From the NCBI RefSeq assembly GCF_011320225.1, contig NZ_JAAOEN010000004.1:124001-188000 (forward strand): a stretch of 64,000 nucleotides of DNA. The letters are read 5' to 3'. The notes under the pieces are model-generated. The model searched no databases and was not told the origin of the DNA. It worked only from the letters and a program-made list of their open reading frames with translations. Position numbers and translations under genes: made by a program. The DNA is from Phytoactinopolyspora limicola. GTDB taxonomy: Bacteria; Actinomycetota; Actinomycetes; Jiangellales; Jiangellaceae. This document shows positions 42,634 through 51,514 of this stretch, piece after piece. Position 1 is the stretch's first letter, and each line of letters opens with the position of its first letter.

Positions 42634-43537
42634 GCTCCTCCTCCAGATCGTCGAGCCGCGGCACGGCTCGGGTTCGCCGGGCCAGCCGGCGCTCACGCTG
42701 CGCCACCGGATCCGGTACCAGAACCGAATCCAGCAGGCTTCGGGTGTAGGGATGGCGGGGTTCGTTGTACACCTGATCGGCCGGGCCGGACTCCACCAGC
42801 TCACCAAGCCGCAGCACCCCGACCCGGTGGCTTAGGTGCCGGACGACGGCGAGGTCGTGGGAGATGAACAGCAGGCTCAGGCCCAGCTCACGCTGGAGGT
42901 CACCGAGCAGGTTCACGATCTGGCCCTGGGTCGACACATCCAGAGCGCTGACCGCCTCGTCGCAGATGATCAGTCGGGGGTCGACGGCCAACGCGCGGGC
43001 GATCGCCACCCGCTGCTGCTGCCCGCCGGACAACTCATACGGGAACCGCTCCGCGTGCCGGCCGGCCAGCCCGACCTGGTCCAGCAACTCGCGGGCCCGC
43101 CGGCGCCGGCCAGCCCGACCAGGGGCGTCGGAACGTTGCCCGACGGCCTGCTCCACGATGTTGCCCACCAGATGCCGGGGGTTCAACGACGCCAAAGGGT
43201 CCTGGAACACCACCTGGACTGCCCGTCGATACCACATCGGGGTGTTCTTGCCCAGCGTGGTGATCTCCCGTCCGTCGAAGGCGATCGCCCCCGCCGCCGG
43301 CGTGACCAACCGCAGGATGGCCCGCCCCGTGGTGCTCTTGCCCGAACCCGACTCACCCACCAGACCGAACGTCTCCCCGGACGCGATCTCGAAGCTCACG
43401 TCGCGCACCGCCACCCGCGTGCGCCGCCGGCCCGGTGGCCAGCCCCCGATGGCCCGGCCGACCTCGTAGTCGACGTGTAGCCGATCGACCCGCAACAGCG
43501 GCGCCGGCCCCTGGTTTGCCAAGGCCACCCCGTTCAC
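42626..43537 (-). CDS. OppF/DppF-type ABC ATPase
   Basis: A 303-residue ATPase with Walker A GESGSGKST, LSGGQQQRVAIARAL, IICDEAVSALD and FISHDLAVV, and the C-terminal Opp/Dpp extension (GPADQVYNEPRHPYTRSLL). The GTG start overlaps the stop of the fused permease-ATPase as GTGA. Second ATPase of the peptide/nickel-type importer. Confidence 0.95.
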   Translation of the reverse strand: MNGVALANQGPAPLLRVDRLHVDYEVGRAIGGWPPGRRRTRVAVRDVSFEIASGETFGLVGESGSGKSTTGRAILRLVTPAAGAIAFDGREITTLGKNTPMWYRRAVQVVFQDPLASLNPRHLVGNIVEQAVGQRSDAPGRAGRRRRARELLDQVGLAGRHAERFPYELSGGQQQRVAIARALAVDPRLIICDEAVSALDVSTQGQIVNLLGDLQRELGLSLLFISHDLAVVRHLSHRVGVLRLGELVESGPADQVYNEPRHPYTRSLLDSVLVPDPVAQRERRLARRTRAVPRLDDLEEEHD

Positions 43538-45594
43538 CGGTACACCCCCGCGCTCAGCATGTCGGCCACATCCTGGTGTCGCAGACAACGGATCCCATCG
43601 ACGAGCGGCACCGCCTGTTCCCCGCACGCCTCGACGGCGTAGGAACAACGCGGTTGGAACCGGCAGCCGGCTGGCCAGGAATCCGGGCTCGGCACCGTTC
43701 CCGGGATCGATGGCAGCCGGTCGCCGGGCTGATCCGGGTGTGGGGTGGCGCGCAACAGGTCAGCCGTGTACGGGTGCCGCGGTGTGGTGAACAACTGCTC
43801 GACCGGGGCGGTCTCCACGATCTGGCCGGCGTACATCACCGCCACCCGGTCGCACACGTCGGCGACCACCCCAAGGTCATGGGTGATCATCATGATCGAC
43901 ATCTCGAATCGGTCCCGCAGATCGAGCAGCACGTCCAACACCTGGCTCTGAATCGTCACGTCCAGCGCCGTCGTGGGCTCATCGGCGATCAACAGCTTCG
44001 GTTCACAGGCCAGCGCGGTGGCGATCACCACCCGCTGCGCCATCCCGCCGGAGAACTGGAACGGGTAGTCGTCGAGCCGCCGGCGCGCGTCGGGCACCCC
44101 CACCAAGTCGAGCAGTTCGGCGGCCCGGTCAGCGGCGGCGGCCCGGCTCAGTCCGAGGTGGCGGCGCAACGGCTCGGTGAGCTGGCGGCGCACCGGGTGC
44201 ACCGGAGACAAGGCCGCCAGCGGATCTTGAAAGATCATCCCGACGTCCGGGCCACGGACGGTCTCCATCTCCCGGTCGCTCAGACCGGTCAGCTCTCGCC
44301 CCGCCAACCGCACCGTACCCCCGGAGATCTGGCCCGGCACCGGCACCAGACCGGCGATCGCCAGCGATGTCTGCGTCTTGCCGCAACCGGACTCACCCAC
44401 CAGACCGAAGATCTCGCCGTCACCGATGTCGAACGACACACCGTCGACCACCGTCATCAGTCCTTGGCTGCCGGCGGGGAACGCGACCCGCAAGTCTCGC
44501 ACCTCCAGCAGCGATCGCACTCCACCGGTGGTCCACGCACCCACACGCTGGTCGGCCGGCTCAGCCTGGGCCCGCCCGGCCTGGTCACCGTCGTCATCCG
44601 GCTCACTCGGGCCGGCCGGCTCACCCGATCGGCCGGCACCACGCCGCCACCACCGGGTCCGGCTACCCCGGCCGTCCCGACCCCACGGGGGCCCCGCCGA
44701 TCCCTGCCGGCCCAGGGCGTCGCGCAGCCCGTCGCCGAGCAGGTTGAACATCAGCACCGTCAACGTGATGGCGACGCCGGGGAACACCGGGAGCAGGGGC
44801 TGCTCAGCCGAGAACACCCGTGCGTCGTCGAGCATCTGCCCCCAGCTCACCTGCCCCGTCTGCACTCCGAGGCCGAGGAAGCTGAGCATCGCCTCGAAAA
44901 GCAGTGCGATGCCGAGGAAGATCGACGCCTGCACGACCAGCGGCGCGGCCACATTCGGCAAAATTTGCCCGAACATCATCCGGCGCCGGGACAGGCCGAG
45001 GACCCGTCCCGCATCGACGTACGGCTGCTCCCGCTCGACCAGCACACCACCGCGGGTGATCCGGGCGAAGTTGATCGCGAACACCATGCTGATCGCCAGC
45101 ATCGCGTTGGTCAGACCGCGGCCCAGCAGCGCGATGATGGCGAAGGCGAACAGCAGCGTCGGGATTGCCGCCACGATGTCGATCAGGCGCATCGTCACCC
45201 GGTCCCACCAGCCACCCAGGTAGCCGATGAACAACCCGACCGGGATCCCCACCAGCAGCGCGAGCGTCACCGACTGGAAGGAGGCGCGGATCGCCACCTG
45301 CGCTCCGAACACCAGCCGGGAGAACTGGTCGCGGCCCAGCTCGTCGGTGCCGAGCCAATGCTCACCCCCTGGTCCGGCCAGCCGGTTGGGCAGGTCGACC
45401 TCCCACGGATCGTGCGGCGCCAGCCAGCCGGGCGCGACGGCGGCCAGGCCCACCACCGCGAGATACAGCAGGCAGCACAACGTGACCGGCTGGCGGGCGA
45501 GCCGGCCGAGCACCATCCGCCACTGCCGGCTCCCCGCACGGTCCGCCGCCGCGGCGGGTGCTCCCCCCGGCGCCACTGCCACCGGATCGGTCAT
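43534..45594 (-). CDS. fused DppC permease - DppD ATPase
   Basis: A 686-residue fusion. Residues of about 1-290 are a DppC permease ([28 protein letters not shown], about six helices, EAA region). A 55-residue Gly/Asp/Arg-rich linker follows. Residues of about 350-686 are a DppD ATPase ([37 protein letters not shown], and the C-terminal Cys-containing Opp tail [10 protein letters not shown]). Normally these are separate genes. The start overlaps the DppB stop as ATGA. The two ATPases and permeases import a small amide, peptide-like or nitrogen compound. Confidence 0.94.
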   Translation of the reverse strand: MTDPVAVAPGGAPAAAADRAGSRQWRMVLGRLARQPVTLCCLLYLAVVGLAAVAPGWLAPHDPWEVDLPNRLAGPGGEHWLGTDELGRDQFSRLVFGAQVAIRASFQSVTLALLVGIPVGLFIGYLGGWWDRVTMRLIDIVAAIPTLLFAFAIIALLGRGLTNAMLAISMVFAINFARITRGGVLVEREQPYVDAGRVLGLSRRRMMFGQILPNVAAPLVVQASIFLGIALLFEAMLSFLGLGVQTGQVSWGQMLDDARVFSAEQPLLPVFPGVAITLTVLMFNLLGDGLRDALGRQGSAGPPWGRDGRGSRTRWWRRGAGRSGEPAGPSEPDDDGDQAGRAQAEPADQRVGAWTTGGVRSLLEVRDLRVAFPAGSQGLMTVVDGVSFDIGDGEIFGLVGESGCGKTQTSLAIAGLVPVPGQISGGTVRLAGRELTGLSDREMETVRGPDVGMIFQDPLAALSPVHPVRRQLTEPLRRHLGLSRAAAADRAAELLDLVGVPDARRRLDDYPFQFSGGMAQRVVIATALACEPKLLIADEPTTALDVTIQSQVLDVLLDLRDRFEMSIMMITHDLGVVADVCDRVAVMYAGQIVETAPVEQLFTTPRHPYTADLLRATPHPDQPGDRLPSIPGTVPSPDSWPAGCRFQPRCSYAVEACGEQAVPLVDGIRCLRHQDVADMLSAGVYR

Positions 45595-46535
45595 TGCGGC
45601 CTCACCTTCGGGTTCAACAGCCCGTAGCCGACGTCGACGGACAGGTTGATGACGACGACGATGCAGGCGATGAGGACAACACCGCCCTGAACCATCGGGA
45701 TGTCATTGCGCACCACGGCGTCGATGAGCAGCGTCCCGGTGCCGGCGATGCCGAACACCCGCTCGATCACGAAACTCACCGCCAGCAGCACCGTCAGTTC
45801 CCAGCCGATGACGGTGAGTACTGGCACCATCGCGTTGCGCAACGCGTAGCCGTACACGATGCGCCGGCGCGGCGTTCCGGTAGCACGCAGCGCCTGGACA
45901 TAGTTGCTCTGCAAGACGTCCCGCATCGCGCTGCGGGTCTGCCGGGCGATCACCGCCGCCGAACTGACCCCCAGCGCCAGGCAGGGCAGAACCAACCCAC
46001 GCGCCCATTGAACCGGGTCGTCGCCGAAGGGTGTGTATCCGATCACCGGGAACCAGCCGAGCCAGACCGCGAACATCAGCACCAGCAGCAACGCCAGCCA
46101 GAATCCAGGCATCGCCAGGCCGAGCGAGGCCAGCGCCGTCATCGCCCGGTCGGCCAGCGAACCGGCCCGCAGGGCGCTGTAGACGCCGGCCGGCAGGCCG
46201 ATCAGCAACGCTATGAGCATGGCGCCACCCACCAGCTGGGCCGTCACCGGCAGCCGCTCCAGGACCGACTCCACCACCCCTCGCTGGGTGAACAGCGAGG
46301 TACCGAGATCCCCCTGGACGGCGTTGCCCAGCCAGCTCAGCAGTTGAACAGGCAGAGCTCGGTCGTAGCCGAGTTCGGTGCGCAACGCCTCCAGCTGCTC
46401 CGGGGAAGCCCCCTCCCCCGCGATCTGCCGCACCGGGTCGACCGGCATCAGCGTGATCAGGAAGAACACGAACACCGCGACCAGGAACAACAGCGGCACG
46501 AGGGAGGCCAGCCGGGTGAGGAGCAACTTGCCCAT
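45591..46535 (-). CDS. DppB-type ABC permease
   Basis: A 314-residue permease starting MGKLLLTRLASLVPLLFLVA, with six helices, the periplasmic segment DLGTSLFTQRGV and the EAA loop ALRATGTPRRRIVYGYALRNAMVPVL. It pairs with the permease half of the fused downstream protein. An upstream in-frame extension to 46652 overlaps the SBP gene and is rejected. Confidence 0.94.
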   Translation of the reverse strand: MGKLLLTRLASLVPLLFLVAVFVFFLITLMPVDPVRQIAGEGASPEQLEALRTELGYDRALPVQLLSWLGNAVQGDLGTSLFTQRGVVESVLERLPVTAQLVGGAMLIALLIGLPAGVYSALRAGSLADRAMTALASLGLAMPGFWLALLLVLMFAVWLGWFPVIGYTPFGDDPVQWARGLVLPCLALGVSSAAVIARQTRSAMRDVLQSNYVQALRATGTPRRRIVYGYALRNAMVPVLTVIGWELTVLLAVSFVIERVFGIAGTGTLLIDAVVRNDIPMVQGGVVLIACIVVVINLSVDVGYGLLNPKVRPQ

Positions 46536-46557
46536 CGTGGTATCCGTCCCTCGCCGA

Positions 46558-48168
46558 CTACCGCGCGTCCGGGTCGAGTACCTGTGCCTCCCAGTAGCGG
46601 AAAGCCGACGGCGCGAACCTGGTGGGTTCGATCCCCGCGACCTTGTCGCCATCCCAGCCGAACACCATGGTCATGCTGAAGAATCCGCAGTCCAGGGCCT
46701 CGTCGTGGATGTACTGGGTCATCTCTTGCCAGAGCTGTTCTTGCTGGGCCTCATCGGACTCGTCGATCGCCGCCTGGGCCAGCGCGTCGAGCTCCGGCAC
46801 CTCGACACCCAGCGGGTTGCCAGCCCCCTCAGGGCTGAAACGGAACCGGTAATAGTCCCATGGGCCGGAGTTCTCCTGGGTGCTGGTGTTGATCGCGGCG
46901 GCGTACCGGCCGCTGTCGAAGGTGCTGAAGTACTGCGGCACCGTCATCCGTTCCACCTCGACGTCGATCCCCACGGCACCGAGCTGGCTGCGGACCAGCT
47001 CACCCATCTGATCCTGACCAGGGAAGACCGGGAAGGTGAACGCGAGGTCGTCGACCCCGGCCTCGTCGAGTAGCTGCTGGGCCCGCTCGGGGTCGTGTGG
47101 GTAGGCACTGACGTCGCCGTTGTAGCCGGGCTGCCCGGCATCGAAACGCTGGTCGTAGGTCTCCCCCAGGCCCGCGTACTGGCCGTCCAGGAACGACTGC
47201 GTGTCGATCGCGTGGCAGACGGCCTGCCGCACCCGCGGGTCGGCGAAGGCGTCGCGCCGGTCGAAGAACAACCACCGGTACCGCAACCCCGGGTACCAGA
47301 GTGTCTCGAAGCCCTGCGCCTCCACCTGGTCACGCTGGTTCGGATTCAGCTCCGTCACGTCGACCTGGCCGGTGGCCAACGCGTTGACCAGCGCGTCCGG
47401 CTCCGGAATGTACAGCACCTCGATCCGCTCCGGGCCCACACTCTCCGGCTCGTAATAGTCCTCGAAGTAGTCGACCACGACCTTCGTATCGCGCACCGAC
47501 TCAGCCGCGTTGTACCGGAACGGGCCGGTGCCGGCGGGATCGGTGGCGATGGTGTCCTCGGCGATGGTGACCGGGCTGTGCATGTATCCGCCCCGGTCGG
47601 CCAGCTGGTTCACCAGGGTTGGTGCCGGCCGGCTGAGTTCCAGGGTGATCTGGTGGGTGTCGTCGACGACGATGTCCGACACCGGGTCGAACATCACCGA
47701 CCACTGGCTCGGGGTATCCCGGATCCGCTCGAAGTTCGCCTTGACCGCCTCCGCGTCGAACGGGGTGCCGTCGTGGAACACCACGTCGTCGCGCAACGTG
47801 AACGTCACCGACTCGGCGGTCTCCTCCCATTCGGTGGCCAGCCGAGGCTCAACCGTGATGCCGTCGGCGGCGAAACGCACCAACCCCTCGAAGATGATCG
47901 AGACGTAGGTGGTGTTCGGCTTGTCGAGGTTCTCCCAGGTGTCCAAGGTGAACCGGCTGCCGGCGACGATTGTGCCCTGCGGCCCGTCGGCGGCTGGTCC
48001 ACCCGCGGCGGGACCGTCGTCGGCGGCGTCCGTGCTACCACCACCGTCGTCCCCGCCACAGGCGGCGAGCACCAAACTCGTAGCGGCCAGCAACGCCACC
48101 ACGCCGGCGGCGCTCTTGGAATGGCCGGCCAATGGCCGGCCCCGTCTCACGATCGCGCGAGCTCTCAT
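46558..48168 (-). CDS. peptide/nickel-type solute-binding lipoprotein (SBP family 5)
   Basis: A 536-residue family 5 receptor: a twin-arginine-like basic start, lipobox LVLAAC and a Gly/Asp/Ala linker. The body opens ...TLDTWENLDKPNTTYVSIIFEGL and includes FHDGTPFDAEAVKANFERI and DPRVRQAVCHAIDTQSFLDG, diagnostic for the family. It delivers substrate to the DppB/DppCD/DppF system. I chose the ATG with GGAGGGG upstream over an in-frame ATG 8 codons earlier. Confidence 0.95.
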   Translation of the reverse strand: MRARAIVRRGRPLAGHSKSAAGVVALLAATSLVLAACGGDDGGGSTDAADDGPAAGGPAADGPQGTIVAGSRFTLDTWENLDKPNTTYVSIIFEGLVRFAADGITVEPRLATEWEETAESVTFTLRDDVVFHDGTPFDAEAVKANFERIRDTPSQWSVMFDPVSDIVVDDTHQITLELSRPAPTLVNQLADRGGYMHSPVTIAEDTIATDPAGTGPFRYNAAESVRDTKVVVDYFEDYYEPESVGPERIEVLYIPEPDALVNALATGQVDVTELNPNQRDQVEAQGFETLWYPGLRYRWLFFDRRDAFADPRVRQAVCHAIDTQSFLDGQYAGLGETYDQRFDAGQPGYNGDVSAYPHDPERAQQLLDEAGVDDLAFTFPVFPGQDQMGELVRSQLGAVGIDVEVERMTVPQYFSTFDSGRYAAAINTSTQENSGPWDYYRFRFSPEGAGNPLGVEVPELDALAQAAIDESDEAQQEQLWQEMTQYIHDEALDCGFFSMTMVFGWDGDKVAGIEPTRFAPSAFRYWEAQVLDPDAR

Positions 48169-48234
48169 GGCCCCTCCATGTGCGCATGTCAAAAGGCTCG
48201 ATCGGCACGGCCGGGACTCGGCCGCGCCGGTGGG

Positions 48235-49872
48235 TCAGGTGTGGTGCGCGAAGGCCCCGTCGAAGGCGGGCGAACACCACGTCGGTTCGCCGCCGACCAG
48301 CGTGAGGTCGGCCTGCGTCGCGGTGATCTCGTCCGCGGCGACGGTGAAGTAATCCCGGTCGAGGACAACGAGGTCGGCCAGCATGCCCGGCTGCAGCCGG
48401 CCCCGGCAGTCCTCCTCGAAGCTGAACCAGGCCGCTTGTTCGGTGTACAGCCGCAACGCATCGTCCCGGCTGAGCAGATGCTCCGCGGAACGGAGTTGGT
48501 CGCCGCCGACGGTGCGTCCGGTCACGTACCAGTGCAGGGCGGTGAACGGGTTGTACGACGCAACCCGCATGGCGTCGGTGCCGCCGCCGACCCGGACACC
48601 AGCGTCGGCCAGGGTGCCCAGCGGGGGCGCGGCGGCGGCCCGCTCCGCACCCCAGGCGGCCACCAGGTCAGCCCCCTCGAAGCGCAGCAGCGCCGGCACC
48701 AGTACTCCCACCTGCAGCGCCGCCATCCGTTGCACGGTGGCCGCCGTCAGCCCCTCACCGTGCACCAACGCCCAGCGCAGGCGGGAGATGTCGACCTCTT
48801 TGGCCACCCGTTCCCACAAGTCGAGCGCCGTATCGATGGTGTCGGGCCGGATCGCGTGGAGTTGGACGGTCCAGCCCCGCCGGGCGCAGTCGAGGAAGAT
48901 CCCGAACACCTCGTCGAGGGTGGCCTCCGACAGATCTGGAGCACGGTGGAAACCGTCGTGGATGGCATAGTGCACCACCTCGCCGATACCCAGCACCCGC
49001 AGCATGTCGTCACCCAACCCGGGCGCGAGGTACCGCAGGTACCCACCGATCTCGCTCAGCTCGGCACCGGGCCGAGAAGCGTGCACCGTGGTACGGACAC
49101 GGAGCGTGAGCTGCCGGGAACGCCACGCCGCGTACAGCGCATGATAGGCATCCGGCCCGGTGTTGGTGCCGCCACCGTCGATCACACCGGTCAATCCGCA
49201 GCGGCTCAGCGCCTGCGATGCCGCGATAGTGGAGGCGACCTGCTGCTCCGGAGGCGGCTCCGGCAGCTGCCAGTACAGCCAACGCAGCGCGGCCATACCT
49301 CGCACCACACCCGTGGGACGGCCATCGTCTCCGGTATCGACGTCGCCGGGGTCGACTCCGTCGGCCACCGCGCGGTCCAGATCGACCATGTGGATGCCGG
49401 CCGAGTTGAGCATCCCCCAGCTGTACATACATTGCACGAGAACTGGATGGTCCGGTGCTACCTGGTCGAGTTCCGCGCGAGTGGGGCCGCGCCGTTCGGC
49501 GAACTGGTCGGGGTGCCAGCCGCCCACCACGGTCAGCCATTGCCCGCGGGGGCGGGTGCGCGTGGCGGCGGCGATCTGTCCGAGGGCGCCGGCGAGGTCG
49601 GTGGTGTCTTCCCACCGGATCTCGTCGTTCCAGGTCCGGCCGGCGCGGACGACGTGACAGTGGGCATCGATCAGGCCGGGCACGATCCGGCGGCCGCCGG
49701 CGTCGAGCACCCGGGCACCGCGCCCGGCCAGCTCACGAGCTGAAGCGGTGTCGCCCGCGTAACGCACTCGGCCGCCACTGATCAACAGAGCGTCCACCTC
49801 AGGCGGCGTTCCGTCATTGGCCAGGGTGGTGATCCGGCCGTTGTGCACGATCAGCTCGGACTGTTCGGTCAT
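48235..49872 (-). CDS. amidohydrolase family 3 (YtcJ/N-substituted formamide deformylase type)
   Basis: A 545-residue amidohydrolase 3: RIVPGLIDAHCHVVRAG, VVGGWHPDQFAE, VQLHAIRPDTIDTALDLWE, WALVHGEGLT and GGGTDAMRVASYNPFTALHWYVTG. Relatives hydrolyse N-substituted formamides or exocyclic amides. First gene of the long minus-strand operon with the dipeptide-type importer; two operators lie upstream. GGGAGG precedes the chosen ATG (MTEQSELIVHNGR); the ORF extends 7 codons further. Confidence 0.92.
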   Translation of the reverse strand: MTEQSELIVHNGRITTLANDGTPPEVDALLISGGRVRYAGDTASARELAGRGARVLDAGGRRIVPGLIDAHCHVVRAGRTWNDEIRWEDTTDLAGALGQIAAATRTRPRGQWLTVVGGWHPDQFAERRGPTRAELDQVAPDHPVLVQCMYSWGMLNSAGIHMVDLDRAVADGVDPGDVDTGDDGRPTGVVRGMAALRWLYWQLPEPPPEQQVASTIAASQALSRCGLTGVIDGGGTNTGPDAYHALYAAWRSRQLTLRVRTTVHASRPGAELSEIGGYLRYLAPGLGDDMLRVLGIGEVVHYAIHDGFHRAPDLSEATLDEVFGIFLDCARRGWTVQLHAIRPDTIDTALDLWERVAKEVDISRLRWALVHGEGLTAATVQRMAALQVGVLVPALLRFEGADLVAAWGAERAAAAPPLGTLADAGVRVGGGTDAMRVASYNPFTALHWYVTGRTVGGDQLRSAEHLLSRDDALRLYTEQAAWFSFEEDCRGRLQPGMLADLVVLDRDYFTVAADEITATQADLTLVGGEPTWCSPAFDGAFAHHT

Positions 49873-49943
49873 CGAAACCTCCCGTAGCAACACGCGTCCC
49901 GCCCGTCGCTTCCGAGCAGCGTGTCACCGACGACCAGCGAATG

Positions 49944-49955
49944 TCAATCGTTTGC
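49944..49955. promoter_or_regulatory. LacI-type operator (inverse of GCAAACGATTGA)
   Basis: Lies 71 bp upstream of the family 3 amidohydrolase in the 401-bp gap 49873-50273. Confidence 0.73.
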
Positions 49956-50043
49956 AGCCATGATTTTGTGACACCTATCGCTCATTTGCGGGGATTACTC
50001 CCCGAATGTGCTGACGCAGCCGCCTACTTTGGGGCCTACGACC

Positions 50044-50055
50044 ACAAACGATTGC
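50044..50055. promoter_or_regulatory. LacI-type operator ACAAACGATTGC
   Basis: Exactly 100 bp from the first site centre to centre, the same distance as the two sites at 12066 and 12166. It is the last site of the set in the window. Confidence 0.77.
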
Positions 50056-50112
50056 TACGAATCACGCAGCTCCAGCGGACGTACTGAGGTCATCCGCCCT
50101 CCCGACCGTCCA

Positions 50113-50196
50113 CCCCCGTCCCCGTCCCATGATCATGAACACTTTGCCGTGTGATAGCACGGCAAAGTGTTCATGATCATGGGACGGGGACGGGGG
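50113..50196. repeat. 84-bp palindrome, 39-bp perfect arms, 6-nt loop
   Basis: The arms pair without a single mismatch around TGATAG (50152-50157). The core runs through ATGATCATGAACACTTTGCC. It is followed by a long G-rich tract (about 50197-50272) reaching the aminotransferase stop. No gene is seen here; position between two minus-strand units suits a terminator, but length and perfection are far beyond what that needs. Confidence 0.92.
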
Positions 50197-50273
50197 CCGG
50201 GGAGAGGGGGCCGGGGAGAGGCGCGGGGCGGGGCGGGAGGCGGGCAGGGCAGGGCGGGGCGCGACGCGGGCGG

Positions 50274-51470
50274 TCAGGTTCCCTGGCGAAGGATGTGCCC
50301 GAGCCGGGCGATTCCCGACTCGATCTGATCTGGCGAGGCGACCGAATAGCTCAACCGCAGGCCGCTGACCTGTCCAGGTTCCGGGTAGAACGCCTCCCCC
50401 GGAACATAGGCCACCCCCGCCGCGATCGCCGCCCGCGCCAGGGCGGTGGTGTCGAGGCTGTCCGGGCCACTCACCCAGATGAACATCCCGCCGGACGGGC
50501 GGGTCCACCGGAATCCGAGCGCCGGATCGCCGAGCTCCCGGTCCAGGGCATCGAGCATTAGGTCCCGCCGGCCCCGGTAGTGATCGCGGACCTTGTCGAC
50601 CTGCTCCTCCAGCAGGCCGCTACGGACGATCTCCAAGGCGATGAACTGGGTAAACGTGGAAGTGTGGAGATCGGCGGCCTGCTTAGCACGCACCACCGGG
50701 TCGAGCGCCGCCGGCGAGCCCACCAGCCAGGCCAGCCGGAACCCCGGCACGAGTGTCTTCGAGAACGTGCCTGCGTGAATCACCACATCGGGGGCGAGAT
50801 CGACCAGACGGGGCAGCTCGGCGCCATCGAAGCGCAGCTCGCCATAGGGATCGTCCTCGATGATCGGCACGCCGTACGCCCGGGCCAACTCGACGACGGC
50901 GTGCCGCCGCTCGACGCTGAGACTGGCCCCCGTGGGGTTGTCGAAGTTGGGGATGACATAGATCAGAGTGCTGCCGGCCGCCAGGGCTGCCTCCAGCGAC
51001 TCTGGCACGATACCGTCGTCGTCGATCTTCACCGGCTGGAACCGGACCTCGTACGGCTCGAACGAACGCAGCGCACCCGGATAAGTAGGGGCAGCCACCG
51101 CCACGGAGTCTCCGGGGTCGAGGTAACACTTGGCCACGAGGTCGAGGCCTTGCTGCGACCCGGAGACAACCTGCACGCCATCGATCCCCACCTGCGGGTG
51201 CCGCGCCGCGATCCACTCGCGTAGTCCGGCGTCACCCTCGGTGGTGCTGTACTGGAGCGCCGCCCGGCCGCGCTCGGTCAGCACGCGATCGGTGGCCGCA
51301 CGCACCGCCGCCACCGGGAACAACTCGGCTGCGGGCAGTCCGCCGGCGAACGAGATAACCTCGCCGGTCTGGGTGAGCTTGAGGATCTCCCGGATGGACG
51401 ACGGACGCAGCCGGGTGGTCCGGCGGGCGGCCCGCGCCGACCAGTTGACTCCACGACCGTCGCTGTTCAT
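50274..51470 (-). CDS. PLP aminotransferase, 2-aminoadipate/aromatic type (class I/II)
   Basis: A 398-residue fold-type I enzyme without a GntR domain: ISFAGGLPAAELFP, QYSTTEGDAGLREWIAARH, NFDNPTGASLS, IIEDDPYGELRF, the PLP Lys in HAGTFSKTLVPGFRLAW. This is the LysN/2-aminoadipate and MocR-core type. The ATG (MNSDGRGVNW) lies in the second of two 35-bp tandem copies at the kdgK end. Likely cotranscribed with kdgK and the aldolase gene. Confidence 0.93.
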   Translation of the reverse strand: MNSDGRGVNWSARAARRTTRLRPSSIREILKLTQTGEVISFAGGLPAAELFPVAAVRAATDRVLTERGRAALQYSTTEGDAGLREWIAARHPQVGIDGVQVVSGSQQGLDLVAKCYLDPGDSVAVAAPTYPGALRSFEPYEVRFQPVKIDDDGIVPESLEAALAAGSTLIYVIPNFDNPTGASLSVERRHAVVELARAYGVPIIEDDPYGELRFDGAELPRLVDLAPDVVIHAGTFSKTLVPGFRLAWLVGSPAALDPVVRAKQAADLHTSTFTQFIALEIVRSGLLEEQVDKVRDHYRGRRDLMLDALDRELGDPALGFRWTRPSGGMFIWVSGPDSLDTTALARAAIAAGVAYVPGEAFYPEPGQVSGLRLSYSVASPDQIESGIARLGHILRQGT

Positions 51471-51514
51471 CGTCGCACCTTGACCCCACGACCGTCGCCG
51501 TTCATCGTCGCACC
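51445..51514. repeat. 35-bp tandem duplication at aminotransferase start
   Basis: Copies 51445-51479 and 51480-51514 differ at two bases. Each contains CGACGATGAACRGCGACGGT on the minus strand, so both hold an ATG. The upstream copy overlaps the kdgK stop but encodes only about 12 codons; the downstream copy gives the real start in a different frame. Confidence 0.85.

Noticed and set aside
43435-45627. 730-residue plus-strand ORF
   Set aside because: Antisense to the fused permease-ATPase; the opposite strand carries clear motifs.
47095-49743. 882-residue plus-strand ORF
   Set aside because: It is antisense to the SBP and amidohydrolase genes, with composition typical of GC-rich shadow frames and no recognisable domain.
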